From: JBCCGI01 sp039029355
GTDB taxonomy: Bacteria > Planctomycetota > UBA1135 > GCA-002686595
NCBI GenBank assembly: GCA_039029355.1
Contig: JBCCGI010000062.1
Location: forward strand, 1 to 47,696
Direction: 5' to 3'
Length of the DNA stretch: 47,696 nt
Both the position numbers and the translations under genes were made by a program. Of this stretch, positions 1-7,727 are shown piece by piece (positions within the stretch are counted from its first letter, which is position 1; every line of letters starts with the position of its first letter). The notes under the pieces were generated by a model, which was given only the letters and a program-made list of their open reading frames with translations, had not been told where the DNA came from and searched no databases.

Positions 1-1194
1 CGCAGCCGGCGCCGGGCGGGCCGGCGCCGGCGGAGCGGCCGGGGCCGGGGCGGGCTCGCCCGCCTCGAGCGCGGCCAGCCGCGATTCGAGCTCCGCCAGG
101 GGCATCGTGGTCTCCGGGCGGGCCAGGTCGAGCAGCGTCAGCTCGAGCACCAGCCGCTCCTGGCCCGGGAAGCTGCGCATGCGCTCGCGGGCGTGCAGGA
201 GCTCCTGCATCCACAGCTCGACGCGCTCGCCGGTCAGCTTCTTGGCGCGCGCCAACACCGGCTCGCGCTCGTCGGCGTCGGAGGGCAAGAGCGGCGAGTC
301 CTCGCCGCAGAAGGCGGCGAGCAGGCTCTTGCGCAGGTGGCCGAGGAGCGCGGTGATCAGCTCCGACTCGGCGCCGTCGAAGGAGGAGAGCGCGTCGAGC
401 ACGCCGCCCTTGTCGCCGGCCTCGATGCGGGTGAGCAGCTCCTCGATCTCGCGCGCCCCGGCGTGCCCGCCGAGCCGCCGCAGGTCGTCGAGCGTCGGGT
501 CGCTGCCGGCCAGCGCCAGGAGCTTGTCCATCAGCGACAGCGCGTCGCGCATGCCGCCGCGCGCGCCGCGCGCGACCTCTTCGACCACGCCGGGGCCGGG
601 GGTCACGCCTTCGAGCTGCAGCACCTCGCGCAGGCGGTCGCCGATCGCCTTCTCGGAGAGCGCGTTGAGCTTCAGCACCTGACAGCGCGACAGGATCGTC
701 GGCAGGATCTTGTGCAGCTCGGTCGTCGCGAACAGGAAGACGACGTGCGGCGGCGGCTCCTCGAGCGTCTTCAACAGCGCGTTGAAGGCCGGCTTCGAGA
801 GCATGTGCACCTCGTCGACGATGTAGACCTTGTAGCGCGCCTTCATCGGCGCGTAGGTGGCCTGCTCGCGCAGCTCGCGGATGTGGTCGACGCCGGTGTG
901 CGTGGCGGCGTCGATCTCGATCAGGTCGGGGTCGTTGCCGGCGTCGATACCCAGGCAGTGGGTGCACTTGCCGCAGGGCTCGGCGGTCGGGCCCTCGACG
1001 CAGTTGAGGCAGCGCGCCAGGATGCGGGCCGTCGTCGTCTTGCCGGTGCCGCGCGGGCCGGAGAAGAGGTAGGCCTGCCCGATGCGGCCCTCCTGGAGCG
1101 CGCCCTGGAGGACCCCGGTGACCACCTCTTGCCCGAGGACGTCCGCGAAGGACTTCGGGCGGTACTTGCGAGCCAGGACCAGATAGCCAGCCAT
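1..1194 (-). CDS. dnaX: DNA polymerase III subunit gamma/tau (3' end outside window)
   Basis: This is the clamp-loader ATPase that loads the sliding clamp and couples it to the replicative polymerase. The translation opens MAGYLVLARKYRPKSF, the standard DnaX start. Walker A (GPRGTGKTT) lies at residues 46-54. The zinc-module cysteines C64, C73, C76 and C79 are in place. Walker B is followed by VDEVHM, and the SRC arginine-finger motif follows ATTELHKILPT. After about residue 370 the protein becomes an Ala/Pro linker and runs off the window, so the tau-specific C-terminus cannot be judged. No Shine-Dalgarno is visible before the ATG. The gene lies 77 nt downstream of the SRP RNA gene on the same strand, as in Bacillus. 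Identification is firm. Confidence 0.96.
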   Translation of the reverse strand, partial: MAGYLVLARKYRPKSFADVLGQEVVTGVLQGALQEGRIGQAYLFSGPRGTGKTTTARILARCLNCVEGPTAEPCGKCTHCLGIDAGNDPDLIEIDAATHTGVDHIRELREQATYAPMKARYKVYIVDEVHMLSKPAFNALLKTLEEPPPHVVFLFATTELHKILPTILSRCQVLKLNALSEKAIGDRLREVLQLEGVTPGPGVVEEVARGARGGMRDALSLMDKLLALAGSDPTLDDLRRLGGHAGAREIEELLTRIEAGDKGGVLDALSSFDGAESELITALLGHLRKSLLAAFCGEDSPLLPSDADEREPVLARAKKLTGERVELWMQELLHARERMRSFPGQERLVLELTLLDLARPETTMPLAELESRLAALEAGEPAPAPAAPPAPARPAPAA

Positions 1195-1227
1195 GCACGG
1201 GCAGTCTAACGCGCGTGAGGTTGGCTT

Positions 1228-1242
1228 GCGCGCTTCGCGCGC
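1228..1242. repeat. Perfect GCGCGC inverted repeat between ffs and dnaX
   Basis: GCGCGC and its complement flank a 3-nt loop in the short gap between the SRP RNA 3' end and the dnaX start. There is no U-tract on either strand. It may mark the processing or termination boundary of the SRP RNA, but this is only an inference. Confidence 0.4.
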
Positions 1243-1271
1243 GGGCTTGCGCGCCTCGCCGAGGCGTGGAA

Positions 1272-1372
1272 GTGGGCCCGGGCCCGAAGCACATGAGCCC
1301 CTGTCCTTAGGGCTGCTCCGTTCCCGGCCTGACCCGGTTCGAACCGGACCCATTGCAAGGGACCGGACCCAC
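1272..1372 (-). ncRNA. ffs: Small signal recognition particle RNA (4.5S type)
   Basis: On the minus strand the conserved apical core reads GGTCAGGCCGGGAACGGAG followed by CAGCC. This contains the CCG-GGAA-CGG stem with its GGAA tetraloop, which binds the Ffh M domain, and the flanking internal loop (TCAGG opposite AGCAG). The ends pair as GTGGGTCCGG with CCGGGCCCAC, giving a single long hairpin of about 101 nt. That is the size of the E. coli-type RNA, without an Alu domain. It sits between tRNA-Ser(GGA) and dnaX on the same strand. The exact ends are inferred from pairing. The RNA targets nascent membrane and secreted proteins to the SecYEG translocon. Confidence 0.9.
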
Positions 1373-1406
1373 CTCCGCGCCTCCGCGGCACGAGCGTTTT
1401 GACGGT

Positions 1407-1497
1407 TGGCGGAGAGGGAGGGATTTGAACCCTCGGTGCCGGGAACCGACACACACGCTTTCCAAGCGTGCTCCTTAAGCCACTCGGACACCTCTCC
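1407..1497 (-). tRNA. tRNA-Ser(GGA)
   Basis: Acceptor strands GGAGAGG and CCTCTCC pair perfectly. The anticodon stem CACGC/GCGTG encloses loop TTGGAAA with anticodon GGA, which reads UCC and UCU. A long variable arm, as expected for class II serine tRNAs, precedes the TTCAAAT T-loop. The 3' CCA is encoded (1407-1409). Confidence 0.97.
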
Positions 1498-1517
1498 AAG
1501 GGAACGAGAAGGGCGGA

Positions 1518-1607
1518 TGGCGGAGAGGGAGGGATTTGAACCCTCGGTGCCCAAAAGGACACTCTGGTTTTCGAAACCAGCCCATTCAGCCGCTCTGGCA
1601 CCTCTCC
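1518..1607 (-). tRNA. tRNA-Ser(CGA)
   Basis: It has the same acceptor and T-arm sequence as the neighbouring tRNA-Ser(GGA). The anticodon stem CTGGT/ACCAG holds loop TTCGAAA with anticodon CGA, reading UCG. It has a long variable arm and an encoded CCA (1518-1520). The identical ends of the two serine tRNAs suggest a local duplication or conservation of seryl-tRNA synthetase identity elements. Confidence 0.97.
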
Positions 1608-1633
1608 GCTTAGGCCATCCTCGGTTCTCGTCG

Positions 1634-2179
1634 TCAGCTTGGCGTTCCCACGGGCGGGTCGTCCCCGGGCGCATCGTCTGAGGCGCCCTCCTCCGAGGTC
1701 GCCGAGCGCGCGCCGCGCTTCTCGCGGAAGAAGTCCACGAGGAGCGTGCGGCACTCCTCCGCACACACCCCCTCGGCCGTCTCGGCGCGGTGGTTCAGGC
1801 GCGGGTCGTCGAGCACGTTCCCCAGGGACGCGGCGCCCCCGAACTTGGGATCGCGCACGCCCCACACCACGCGCGCCACGCGGGCGTGGACGAGGGCTCC
1901 GGCGCACATGAAGCACGGCTCGACCGTGGTGTACACGGTGCAGCCGTCCAGGCGCTGGTAGCCGGTGGTGCGGGTCGCCTCGCGGAGTGCGATCATCTCG
2001 GCGTGAGCCGTGGGATCGCGCTCGGCGCGGGTGCGGTTGTGGCCGCGTCCCACCACCCGGCCGTCCAGGACGACCACGGCGCCGATCGGCACGTCGTCCT
2101 CGGCCCGGGCGAGCCGAGCCTCGTCGAGTGCCAGGCGCATGAAGGCGTCGTCGTCGGACGAGGGCTTTTGGGAGGCCAA
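1634..2179 (-). CDS. tadA: tRNA-specific adenosine deaminase
   Basis: TadA converts A34 of tRNA-Arg(ACG) to inosine so that one tRNA reads CGU, CGC and CGA. The protein has the zinc-deaminase motifs TAHAE (zinc His and catalytic Glu) and EPCFMCAG (two zinc Cys), and VPIGAV at the N-terminal strand. It ends with the family's DFFREKR helix plus an acidic tail. The open frame continues upstream into tRNA-Arg, so the first start codon cannot be the real one. By alignment the ATG at 2140 (FMRLAL) is internal. I chose the TTG at 2179, preceded by AGGA, but GTG at 2215 is possible. The substrate tRNA gene lies immediately upstream on the same strand. Function is firm, start is uncertain. Confidence 0.93.
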   Translation of the reverse strand: MASQKPSSDDDAFMRLALDEARLARAEDDVPIGAVVVLDGRVVGRGHNRTRAERDPTAHAEMIALREATRTTGYQRLDGCTVYTTVEPCFMCAGALVHARVARVVWGVRDPKFGGAASLGNVLDDPRLNHRAETAEGVCAEECRTLLVDFFREKRGARSATSEEGASDDAPGDDPPVGTPS

Positions 2180-2273
2180 GCTGCTGGTCCTGGTTTTCAA
2201 AGGAACCCTGCCCACCGCGGCCCGAGTCGGTGGCTCCGTCGTCGGAGGGCCCGCGAGCCGGCGAGGCGGGAGG

Positions 2274-2350
2274 TGGTACACCCAAGAGGACTTGAACCTC
2301 TAACCTTCTGATCCGTAGTCAGATGCTCTATCCAATTGAGCTATGGGTGC
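2274..2350 (-). tRNA. tRNA-Arg(ACG)
   Basis: Cloverleaf of 74 nt plus an encoded CCA (2274-2276). The acceptor GCACCCA pairs with TGGGTGT, with a G-U at the first pair. The anticodon stem TCTGA/TCAGA holds loop CTACGGA with anticodon ACG. A34 must be deaminated to inosine by TadA, whose gene begins about 95 nt downstream in the same direction. Confidence 0.97.
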
Positions 2351-2366
2351 ACCGTAGGGGGGCAAG

Positions 2367-2395
2367 GTTGTAGCCCTGTGCAGGGGGGGTGTCAA
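2367..2395 (-). promoter_or_regulatory. Sigma-70 type promoter for tRNA-Arg/tadA cluster
   Basis: On the minus strand a -35 TTGACA (2395-2390) and a -10 TACAAC (2372-2367) are separated by exactly 17 bp. The predicted start lies about 10 nt before the mature tRNA-Arg 5' end. It could drive the whole leftward run of tRNA-Arg, tadA, both serine tRNAs, ffs and dnaX, because no intrinsic terminator with a U-tract interrupts it. Confidence 0.7.
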
Positions 2396-2468
2396 GCGCC
2401 GAGCTTCGGGTCCCCCACGAGCGAGATCCGCCCTGGGATGCCCCCCGGCAGACCGCTACTCTGGGGCG

Positions 2469-3479
2469 ATGGCGACCGCTTCCCTTCCCCAACTGATCTC
2501 GCTGCCCGACCTGGGCCGCGAGCGCATTCGCGACATCCTGGACCTGGCCGAGCGCCTCAAGGGCTCCCGCGGGCGTGGCGAGCTGAGCGGGCGGAGCATC
2601 GGGCAGCTCTTCTTCCGGGGCTCCCTGCGCACCCGTGCTTCCTTTGAAGCCGCCGTGCACCAGCTCGGCGGCCAGTCGCTCAACCTCACGGCGATGAGCG
2701 ACTTCTGGGACCTCGAGGAGCGTGAGGGCAGCGTGATGGACGGCCGGGCTCCCGAGCACGTCAAGGACGCCGCCGCGGTGCTCTCGCGCTACGTCGACCT
2801 CCTGGCCATCCGCCCCGCGCCCGAGGGCAACTCCTGGGACGTCGACCGCCAGGACCGCGTCATCCGCGCCTGGGCTCAGCACGCCACCGTGCCGGTCGTG
2901 AACATGGAGAGCGCGCAGCACCACCCGCTGCAGGCGCTCGCCGACCTGATGACCATGCGCCAGCGGCTCGGCGAGCTGAAGGGCCGCCGCCTGGCGATCA
3001 CGTGGGTGCACTCGCCCGAGCCGGCCTCGGTCGGCGTCGTGCACTCGCTGCTCCACGGCGCGCTGCTCGAAGGCATGGAGGTGCGCCTCGCCCACCCGCC
3101 CGGCTACGAGCTGGACGGCGGCGTGCTGTCGGAGGTCGGCGAGCTCGCGTCGGCGTCGGGCGGCGCGCTGAAGAGCGGCCACGCGATGGAGGATGCCGTG
3201 GAAGGCGCCGAGATCGTCTACGCGCGCTCGTGGGAATCGCTCGAGACCTACGGCAACAAGACGCTCGCCGCGAGCCACCGCTCGCGCCACACGAGCTGGC
3301 GCATCGACGCGAAGCTGCTCGGCCTCGGCGACGATGCCCGGCTGATGCACGCGATGCCGATCCGGCGCAACGTCGAGGTGACCGACGAGATCCTCGACGG
3401 CCCGAGCAGCCTGGTGTACGAGCAGGCCGAGAACCGCCTGCACTCGCAGAAGGCCCTGCTTCTGCACCTGCTCCGGTAG
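2469..3479 (+). CDS. N-acyl-ornithine carbamoyltransferase (N-succinyl/N-acetyl type)
   Basis: Arginine-pathway transcarbamylase acting on an acylated ornithine and carbamoyl phosphate. The carbamoyl-phosphate loop is SLRTR (residues 52-56). The segment MDGRAPEH (90-97), the MESAQHHPLQ block and HPPGYELD match the Bacteroides N-succinylornithine transcarbamylase rather than ordinary ArgF. The proline at residue 95 aligns with the residue reported to set succinyl versus acetyl preference (Pro90 in B. fragilis, Glu92 in Xanthomonas). The usual HCLP motif reads HAMPIRRN here. Length of 336 aa is normal. No Shine-Dalgarno is present, and a TACTCT hexamer ends 7 nt before the ATG. No other arginine genes are nearby. 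The acyl group is an inference from recalled family sequences. Confidence 0.82.
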   Translation: MATASLPQLISLPDLGRERIRDILDLAERLKGSRGRGELSGRSIGQLFFRGSLRTRASFEAAVHQLGGQSLNLTAMSDFWDLEEREGSVMDGRAPEHVKDAAAVLSRYVDLLAIRPAPEGNSWDVDRQDRVIRAWAQHATVPVVNMESAQHHPLQALADLMTMRQRLGELKGRRLAITWVHSPEPASVGVVHSLLHGALLEGMEVRLAHPPGYELDGGVLSEVGELASASGGALKSGHAMEDAVEGAEIVYARSWESLETYGNKTLAASHRSRHTSWRIDAKLLGLGDDARLMHAMPIRRNVEVTDEILDGPSSLVYEQAENRLHSQKALLLHLLR

Positions 3480-3500
3480 CGCGGCAAGACCTGTGGTGGA

Positions 3501-3524
3501 CCGGCGCCGCGGGCGCGGTGCCGG
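3501..3524 (+). terminator. Hairpin after the carbamoyltransferase gene
   Basis: CCGGCGCCGC pairs with GCGGTGCCGG (one G-U) around a GGGC loop, 21 nt after the stop. No U-tract follows, so termination is plausible but not proven. Confidence 0.4.
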
Positions 3525-3632
3525 CCCACGGCAGCGGCGGTTATCCACACCGCCTGCACCGCAGAGGGGAAGCCCGACGCCGCGCTCCCCAACGCCCGTT
3601 GCAAGGGCGCGCGGCGTCCGGTATCAACGGGT

Positions 3633-6600
3633 ATGGCGCGACCCGAGTTCGTTCATCTCCACGTGCACACCGAGTACTCGCTGCTCGACGGTGCCAACCG
3701 CATCTCCGACCTCGTCCGCGCCTGCCAGGACGACGAACAACCCGCGATCGCGATCACCGATCACGGGAACATGTTCGGAGCGGTGGAGCTCTACCAGAAG
3801 TGCCGCTCCGCCGACCTGAAGCCGATCCTGGGCTGCGAGGTCTACATCGCGCGCGAGAGCCGTCTCAAGCCGCACAACCGGACGGACAACCCGTACACCC
3901 ACCTCACGCTGCTCGCGCGCAACGAGGAGGGCTACCGCAACCTGCTGAAGCTCGCGTCGATCTCGTACGTCGAGGGCTACCACTACCGCCCGCGCATCGA
4001 CCGCGAGGTGCTGTCGCAGTACGCGAACGGGATCTCGTGCCTGTCGGGCTGCCTCTCCGGCGAGCTCAACCGCCTGTTCCTGCGCGATCAGGAGGCCGAA
4101 GCCGAGCGCACCGCGATCGAGCTGCGCGACCTGTTCGGACCGGAGCACTTCTGGCTCGAGCTGCAGCGCAACGGCATCGAGATCCAGGACAAGTGCAACG
4201 AGGCGATGGTGCGGATGCACCAGCGGCTGGGCATCCCGCTGGTCGCGACGAACGACATCCACTACATGCGCCACGAGGATTGCATGACGCAGGACGTGCT
4301 CCTGTGCATCAACACCGGCGCGAAGCGCGAGGACGAGAAGCGCTTCAAGATGGACACGGACACGCTCTTCTTCCGCACGCGCGAGGAGATGGGCGAGATC
4401 TTCCGCGACCTGCCCGAGGCGTTGAAGGCCACGCTCGACGTGGCCGAGCAGGTCGACGTCGAGCTGGAGTTCGGCAAGTACCACCTGCCGGTCTTCACGC
4501 CCGACACCGACGAGACGCCGACGCAGCTCTTCGAGCGGCTGTGCAACGAAGGCGTGCGCCGCAAGTACGGCGCCGCGTGCGACGAAGCGATGGAGCGCCT
4601 CACCTACGAGAAGGGCATCATCCGCGAGCTCGGCTTCGAGTCCTACTTCCTGATCGTGTGGGACCTGATCCGCTGGGCGCGCGACCACGGCATCCCGGTC
4701 GGTCCCGGGCGCGGCTCGGCGGCGGGTTCGATCGTCGCGTACGCGCTCGACATCACGATGATCGACCCGCTGGAGCACGGGCTGATCTTCGAGCGCTTCC
4801 TGAACCCCTCGCGCGTGTCGATGCCCGACATCGACATCGACTTCTGCAAGGAGGGACGCGAGCGCGTGCTGCACTACACGCGCGAGCGCTACGGCACCGA
4901 GAGCGTGGCGCAGATCGTCACCTTCGGAACGATGGCCTCGCGCACGGTGGTGCGCGACGTCGGGCGCGTGCTCGACGTGCCGCTCGGCGAGGTCAACCGG
5001 CTCGCGAAGATGATCCCCGCCGGCCCCGGCGCCCCGCCGCTGCAAAAGGCGCTCGACGGCGACAAGGACCTGGTCGACTACCAGAAGGAGCACCCCGAAC
5101 TAGAGGAGCTGTTCAACTTCTCGGTCAAGCTGGAGGGCCTCGCGCGCCACATCTCGACCCACGCGGCCGGTGTCGTCATCGCGGACAAGCCGATCGACGA
5201 GTACGTGCCGCTCTGCACGCACGACGGCGAGATCGCGACCCAGTGGCCCGCCGGGCAGCTCGAGGAGCTCGGGCTGCTGAAGATGGACTACCTGGGGCTG
5301 CGCACCCTGACCATCCTCGACCGCGCGCTCGACAACATCCGCCGCACCGGGCACGAGCCGCCGGACCTGGAGAACCTGCCCGAGGTCGACGAGCGCACGT
5401 TCCAGCTCCTGATCCGCGGTGACACGCTCGGCGTGTTCCAGCTGGAATCCGAAGGCATGCGCAAGCTGCTCGCGCGCCTGCGCCCGGACTGCTTCGCCGA
5501 CCTGGTCGCGGTGCTCGCGCTCTACCGGCCCGGTCCGCTCGAGTCGGGCATGGACGAGATGTTCGCGCGCCGCAAGCACGGCTTGGAGGAGGTGGACTAC
5601 CCCCACCCCTCGCTCGAGGACATCCTCGAGGAGACCTACGGCTGCATCGTCTACCAGGAGCAGGTGATGCGCATCTCCAGCGTGCTCGCCAACTTCTCGA
5701 TGGCCGAGGCCGACAACCTGCGCAAGGCCATGGGCAAGAAGAAGCCCGAGATCATGGCCAAGTTCTCCGAGAAGTTCCTGACCGGCGCGGCGGCGAACGG
5801 GTGCAAGGAAGCGGCCGCGCAGGAGATCTGGGACAACATCGTCAAGTTCGGGGGCTACGGCTTCAACAAGTCGCACTCCGCCGCCTACGCGCTGATCACC
5901 TGGCGCACCGCGTTCCTCAAGGCCAACTTCCGGCGCCAGTTCCTGGCGGCCAACATGTCGTGCGAGATGCACGACTCGGACAAGATCAAGGACCTGATCG
6001 ACGACGCGCAGCTGGCCGACATCACGATGCTGCCGCCCAGCGTCGAGCACTCCGAGTGGGAGTTCCTCCCCGAGGGCGACGGCGTGCGCTTCGGCTTCGG
6101 CGCGATCAAGGGCACCGGGCCCAAGGCGATCGACGCGGTGTTGGGTGCGCGCAAGACGCTGCGCGACGAGAGCAAGACGATCGACCTGCACAACCTGTCG
6201 GGCGAGTCCGACCCCGCCGAGGTGACGCGGCTCACCTGGGAAGCGCTGATCAAGGCCGGCGCGTTCGACCACACCGGGGCGAACCGCGGCTCGCTCCTGG
6301 GTGCCGTCGACAGCGCCGTGGCCGAGGGCGCACGCAAGGCGGCCGACCGCAAGGCCGGCCAGGCCTCGCTCTTCGACGCGATGGCCGGCGGCGGCGAAGA
6401 GGAGGAGAGCCAGCCCGTCCACCTCGACGCGTCGCTCGCCTTCGACAAGCGCGAGGCGCTGCGCGCCGAGCACGAGGTGCTGGGCTTCTACCTGACCGGC
6501 CACCCGCTGGAGGAGCAGGCCGGGATCTTCAGCATCTTGTCCACGACCAACACGCGCGCGCTGCACAGCCTCGCGGGCGGCACCGAGATCATCCTCGGCG

Positions 6601-7097
6601 GCCTGATCGTCGGCCTGAAGGAGGCGACCACGCGCACCGGCAAGAAGATGGCGCGCTTCCGTCTAGAGGACCTGAAGGGCGGCGTCCCCGTGACGTGCTT
6701 CCCGCGCACGTTCGAGGCGAACCGCGAGAAGCTGATCGACGACGCGCTCGTGCTCTGCCGCGCCAAGACCGAGGAGACGGCCGAGGGCGAGGTGCAGATG
6801 CAGGTCTCGCTGATCCTCGACGAGGTGCTGCTGCTCGAGGAGGCGCTGGAGCGCTTCGAGGGCGGCCTGGTCGTCGAGCTGCGGCCGCAGGACGAGGACA
6901 CGCTGCACCCGCTCTCCGAGGTCCTGCGCGCCCACCAGGGGCCGCGCCGGCTCTTCTTCGAGGTCGAGGGCAAGGACGGGCTGCGCCGGCGCGTTCGGGC
7001 AGGCCAGGACCAGGGCGTCCGCATCAGCCCCGACCTCGTCAAGGCGGTCGGCGCCTGCCTCGGCGGCCCGGGCCGTGTAAAGCTCGCCCGGTTCTGA
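3633..7097 (+). CDS. dnaE: DNA polymerase III subunit alpha
   Basis: Replicative polymerase of 1154 aa, the normal DnaE1 size. An N-terminal PHP domain (about 1-270) keeps what look like all nine metal ligands of exonuclease-active PHP domains: H10, H12, D19, H44, E69, H90, C140 and the D/H pair of TNDIHYM. It may therefore proofread itself. The palm aspartates are in PDIDIDFC (D399, D401), with a third in LLKMDYLGL near 552. A clamp-binding motif QASLFD occurs near residue 909. An OB-fold follows (VGLKEATTRTGKKMA), then a short C-terminal tau-binding-like region. No Shine-Dalgarno is present, and a TATCAA lies 5 nt before the ATG. Identification is firm. Confidence 0.97.
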   Translation: MARPEFVHLHVHTEYSLLDGANRISDLVRACQDDEQPAIAITDHGNMFGAVELYQKCRSADLKPILGCEVYIARESRLKPHNRTDNPYTHLTLLARNEEGYRNLLKLASISYVEGYHYRPRIDREVLSQYANGISCLSGCLSGELNRLFLRDQEAEAERTAIELRDLFGPEHFWLELQRNGIEIQDKCNEAMVRMHQRLGIPLVATNDIHYMRHEDCMTQDVLLCINTGAKREDEKRFKMDTDTLFFRTREEMGEIFRDLPEALKATLDVAEQVDVELEFGKYHLPVFTPDTDETPTQLFERLCNEGVRRKYGAACDEAMERLTYEKGIIRELGFESYFLIVWDLIRWARDHGIPVGPGRGSAAGSIVAYALDITMIDPLEHGLIFERFLNPSRVSMPDIDIDFCKEGRERVLHYTRERYGTESVAQIVTFGTMASRTVVRDVGRVLDVPLGEVNRLAKMIPAGPGAPPLQKALDGDKDLVDYQKEHPELEELFNFSVKLEGLARHISTHAAGVVIADKPIDEYVPLCTHDGEIATQWPAGQLEELGLLKMDYLGLRTLTILDRALDNIRRTGHEPPDLENLPEVDERTFQLLIRGDTLGVFQLESEGMRKLLARLRPDCFADLVAVLALYRPGPLESGMDEMFARRKHGLEEVDYPHPSLEDILEETYGCIVYQEQVMRISSVLANFSMAEADNLRKAMGKKKPEIMAKFSEKFLTGAAANGCKEAAAQEIWDNIVKFGGYGFNKSHSAAYALITWRTAFLKANFRRQFLAANMSCEMHDSDKIKDLIDDAQLADITMLPPSVEHSEWEFLPEGDGVRFGFGAIKGTGPKAIDAVLGARKTLRDESKTIDLHNLSGESDPAEVTRLTWEALIKAGAFDHTGANRGSLLGAVDSAVAEGARKAADRKAGQASLFDAMAGGGEEEESQPVHLDASLAFDKREALRAEHEVLGFYLTGHPLEEQAGIFSILSTTNTRALHSLAGGTEIILGGLIVGLKEATTRTGKKMARFRLEDLKGGVPVTCFPRTFEANREKLIDDALVLCRAKTEETAEGEVQMQVSLILDEVLLLEEALERFEGGLVVELRPQDEDTLHPLSEVLRAHQGPRRLFFEVEGKDGLRRRVRAGQDQGVRISPDLVKAVGACLGGPGRVKLARF

Positions 7098-7242
7098 CCA
7101 AAGCTGCCCCCGCTTCCCGCGGCGTTTCCCAGAATGGTGATCAGGTCGGGGCGCAGCGCGGGCTAGCCCCCATCGGGTCGTCCCCTCCGCTTGGGGGCGG
7201 GCCGACCCTCTCCATGGCAGTCTTTCCGAGAAGAGGATCGCA

Positions 7243-7647
7243 ATGACCGAGAAGCAGAACGACCTGGTCCAGCGTCTGGAGAAGCTCGAGCGCGAGAACC
7301 GCCGCATGAAGCGCTGGGGTCTCGCCGCGGGTGGCGTGCTGGGCGTGCTTGGGCTGAGCAGCGCGGTCGCCGTGTCGCCGCTGTGCAAGACGGTCTGGGC
7401 CGAGCGCTTCGTCCTGAAGGATTCGAGCAACCGCACCCGGATGACGCTCGACGCCTACACCTCTGGCCCGCCCGTCATCACCGCCGAGGACGCGAGCGGC
7501 AAGACCTTCGCCAAGCTGACCCTCTCGGGCGAGACGCCGACGCTCGAGTTCTTCGACAAGAAGGGCGAGTGCAGCGGCAAGATCGGCATCTCCGAAGGGG
7601 AGCCGTTCGTCGAGTCCTCGCGGACCGACACGGTCTCCGTACGCTAA
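7243..7647 (+). CDS. Small membrane-anchored repeat protein of unknown function
   Basis: 134 aa, not recognised as a named family. Residues 1-24 are a charged heptad-like coiled coil (LVQRLEKLERENRRM). A hydrophobic segment follows (about 26-46), and then an exported part built of short beta units of the type 'AERFVLKDSSNRTRMTL' and 'LEFFDKKGECSGKIGI', with a D-x-x-G/N turn in each. Similar coiled-coil/TM/beta-repeat proteins of unknown function occur in planctomycetes and acidobacteria. A good ribosome site (GAGG) precedes the ATG. The gene is monocistronic, closed by a strong hairpin. It is likely anchored facing the periplasm, but no function is proposed. Confidence 0.75.
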   Translation: MTEKQNDLVQRLEKLERENRRMKRWGLAAGGVLGVLGLSSAVAVSPLCKTVWAERFVLKDSSNRTRMTLDAYTSGPPVITAEDASGKTFAKLTLSGETPTLEFFDKKGECSGKIGISEGEPFVESSRTDTVSVR

Positions 7648-7674
7648 CGCAAGAGCGCTGAACGAACCGAGGAT

Positions 7675-7714
7675 GCGGGAGCGTCGCCCGGCCGGGCGGC
7701 GCTCCCGCGCTCGA
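7675..7714 (+). terminator. Strong hairpin terminator of the small repeat-protein gene
   Basis: GCGGGAGCGTCGCCC pairs with GGGCGGCGCTCCCGC (15 bp including one T-G) around a GGCC loop, at 7675-7708. It is followed closely by a short T-rich stretch (GATTTAAT) that may also serve as the -10 element of the next gene. Confidence 0.65.
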
Positions 7715-7727
7715 TTTAATCGCGCCC

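Noticed and set aside
107..1209. Long plus-strand frames over dnaX
   Set aside because: They are antisense shadows of the high-GC dnaX gene, which has all clamp-loader motifs on the minus strand.
1206..2285. A 359-aa minus-strand frame spanning the tRNA and SRP RNA genes
   Set aside because: It covers three structural RNA genes and shifts frame relative to TadA, with no family resemblance.
3002..5422. An 806-aa plus-strand frame
   Set aside because: It overlaps the carbamoyltransferase and dnaE in another frame and has an Arg/Ala-rich shadow composition.
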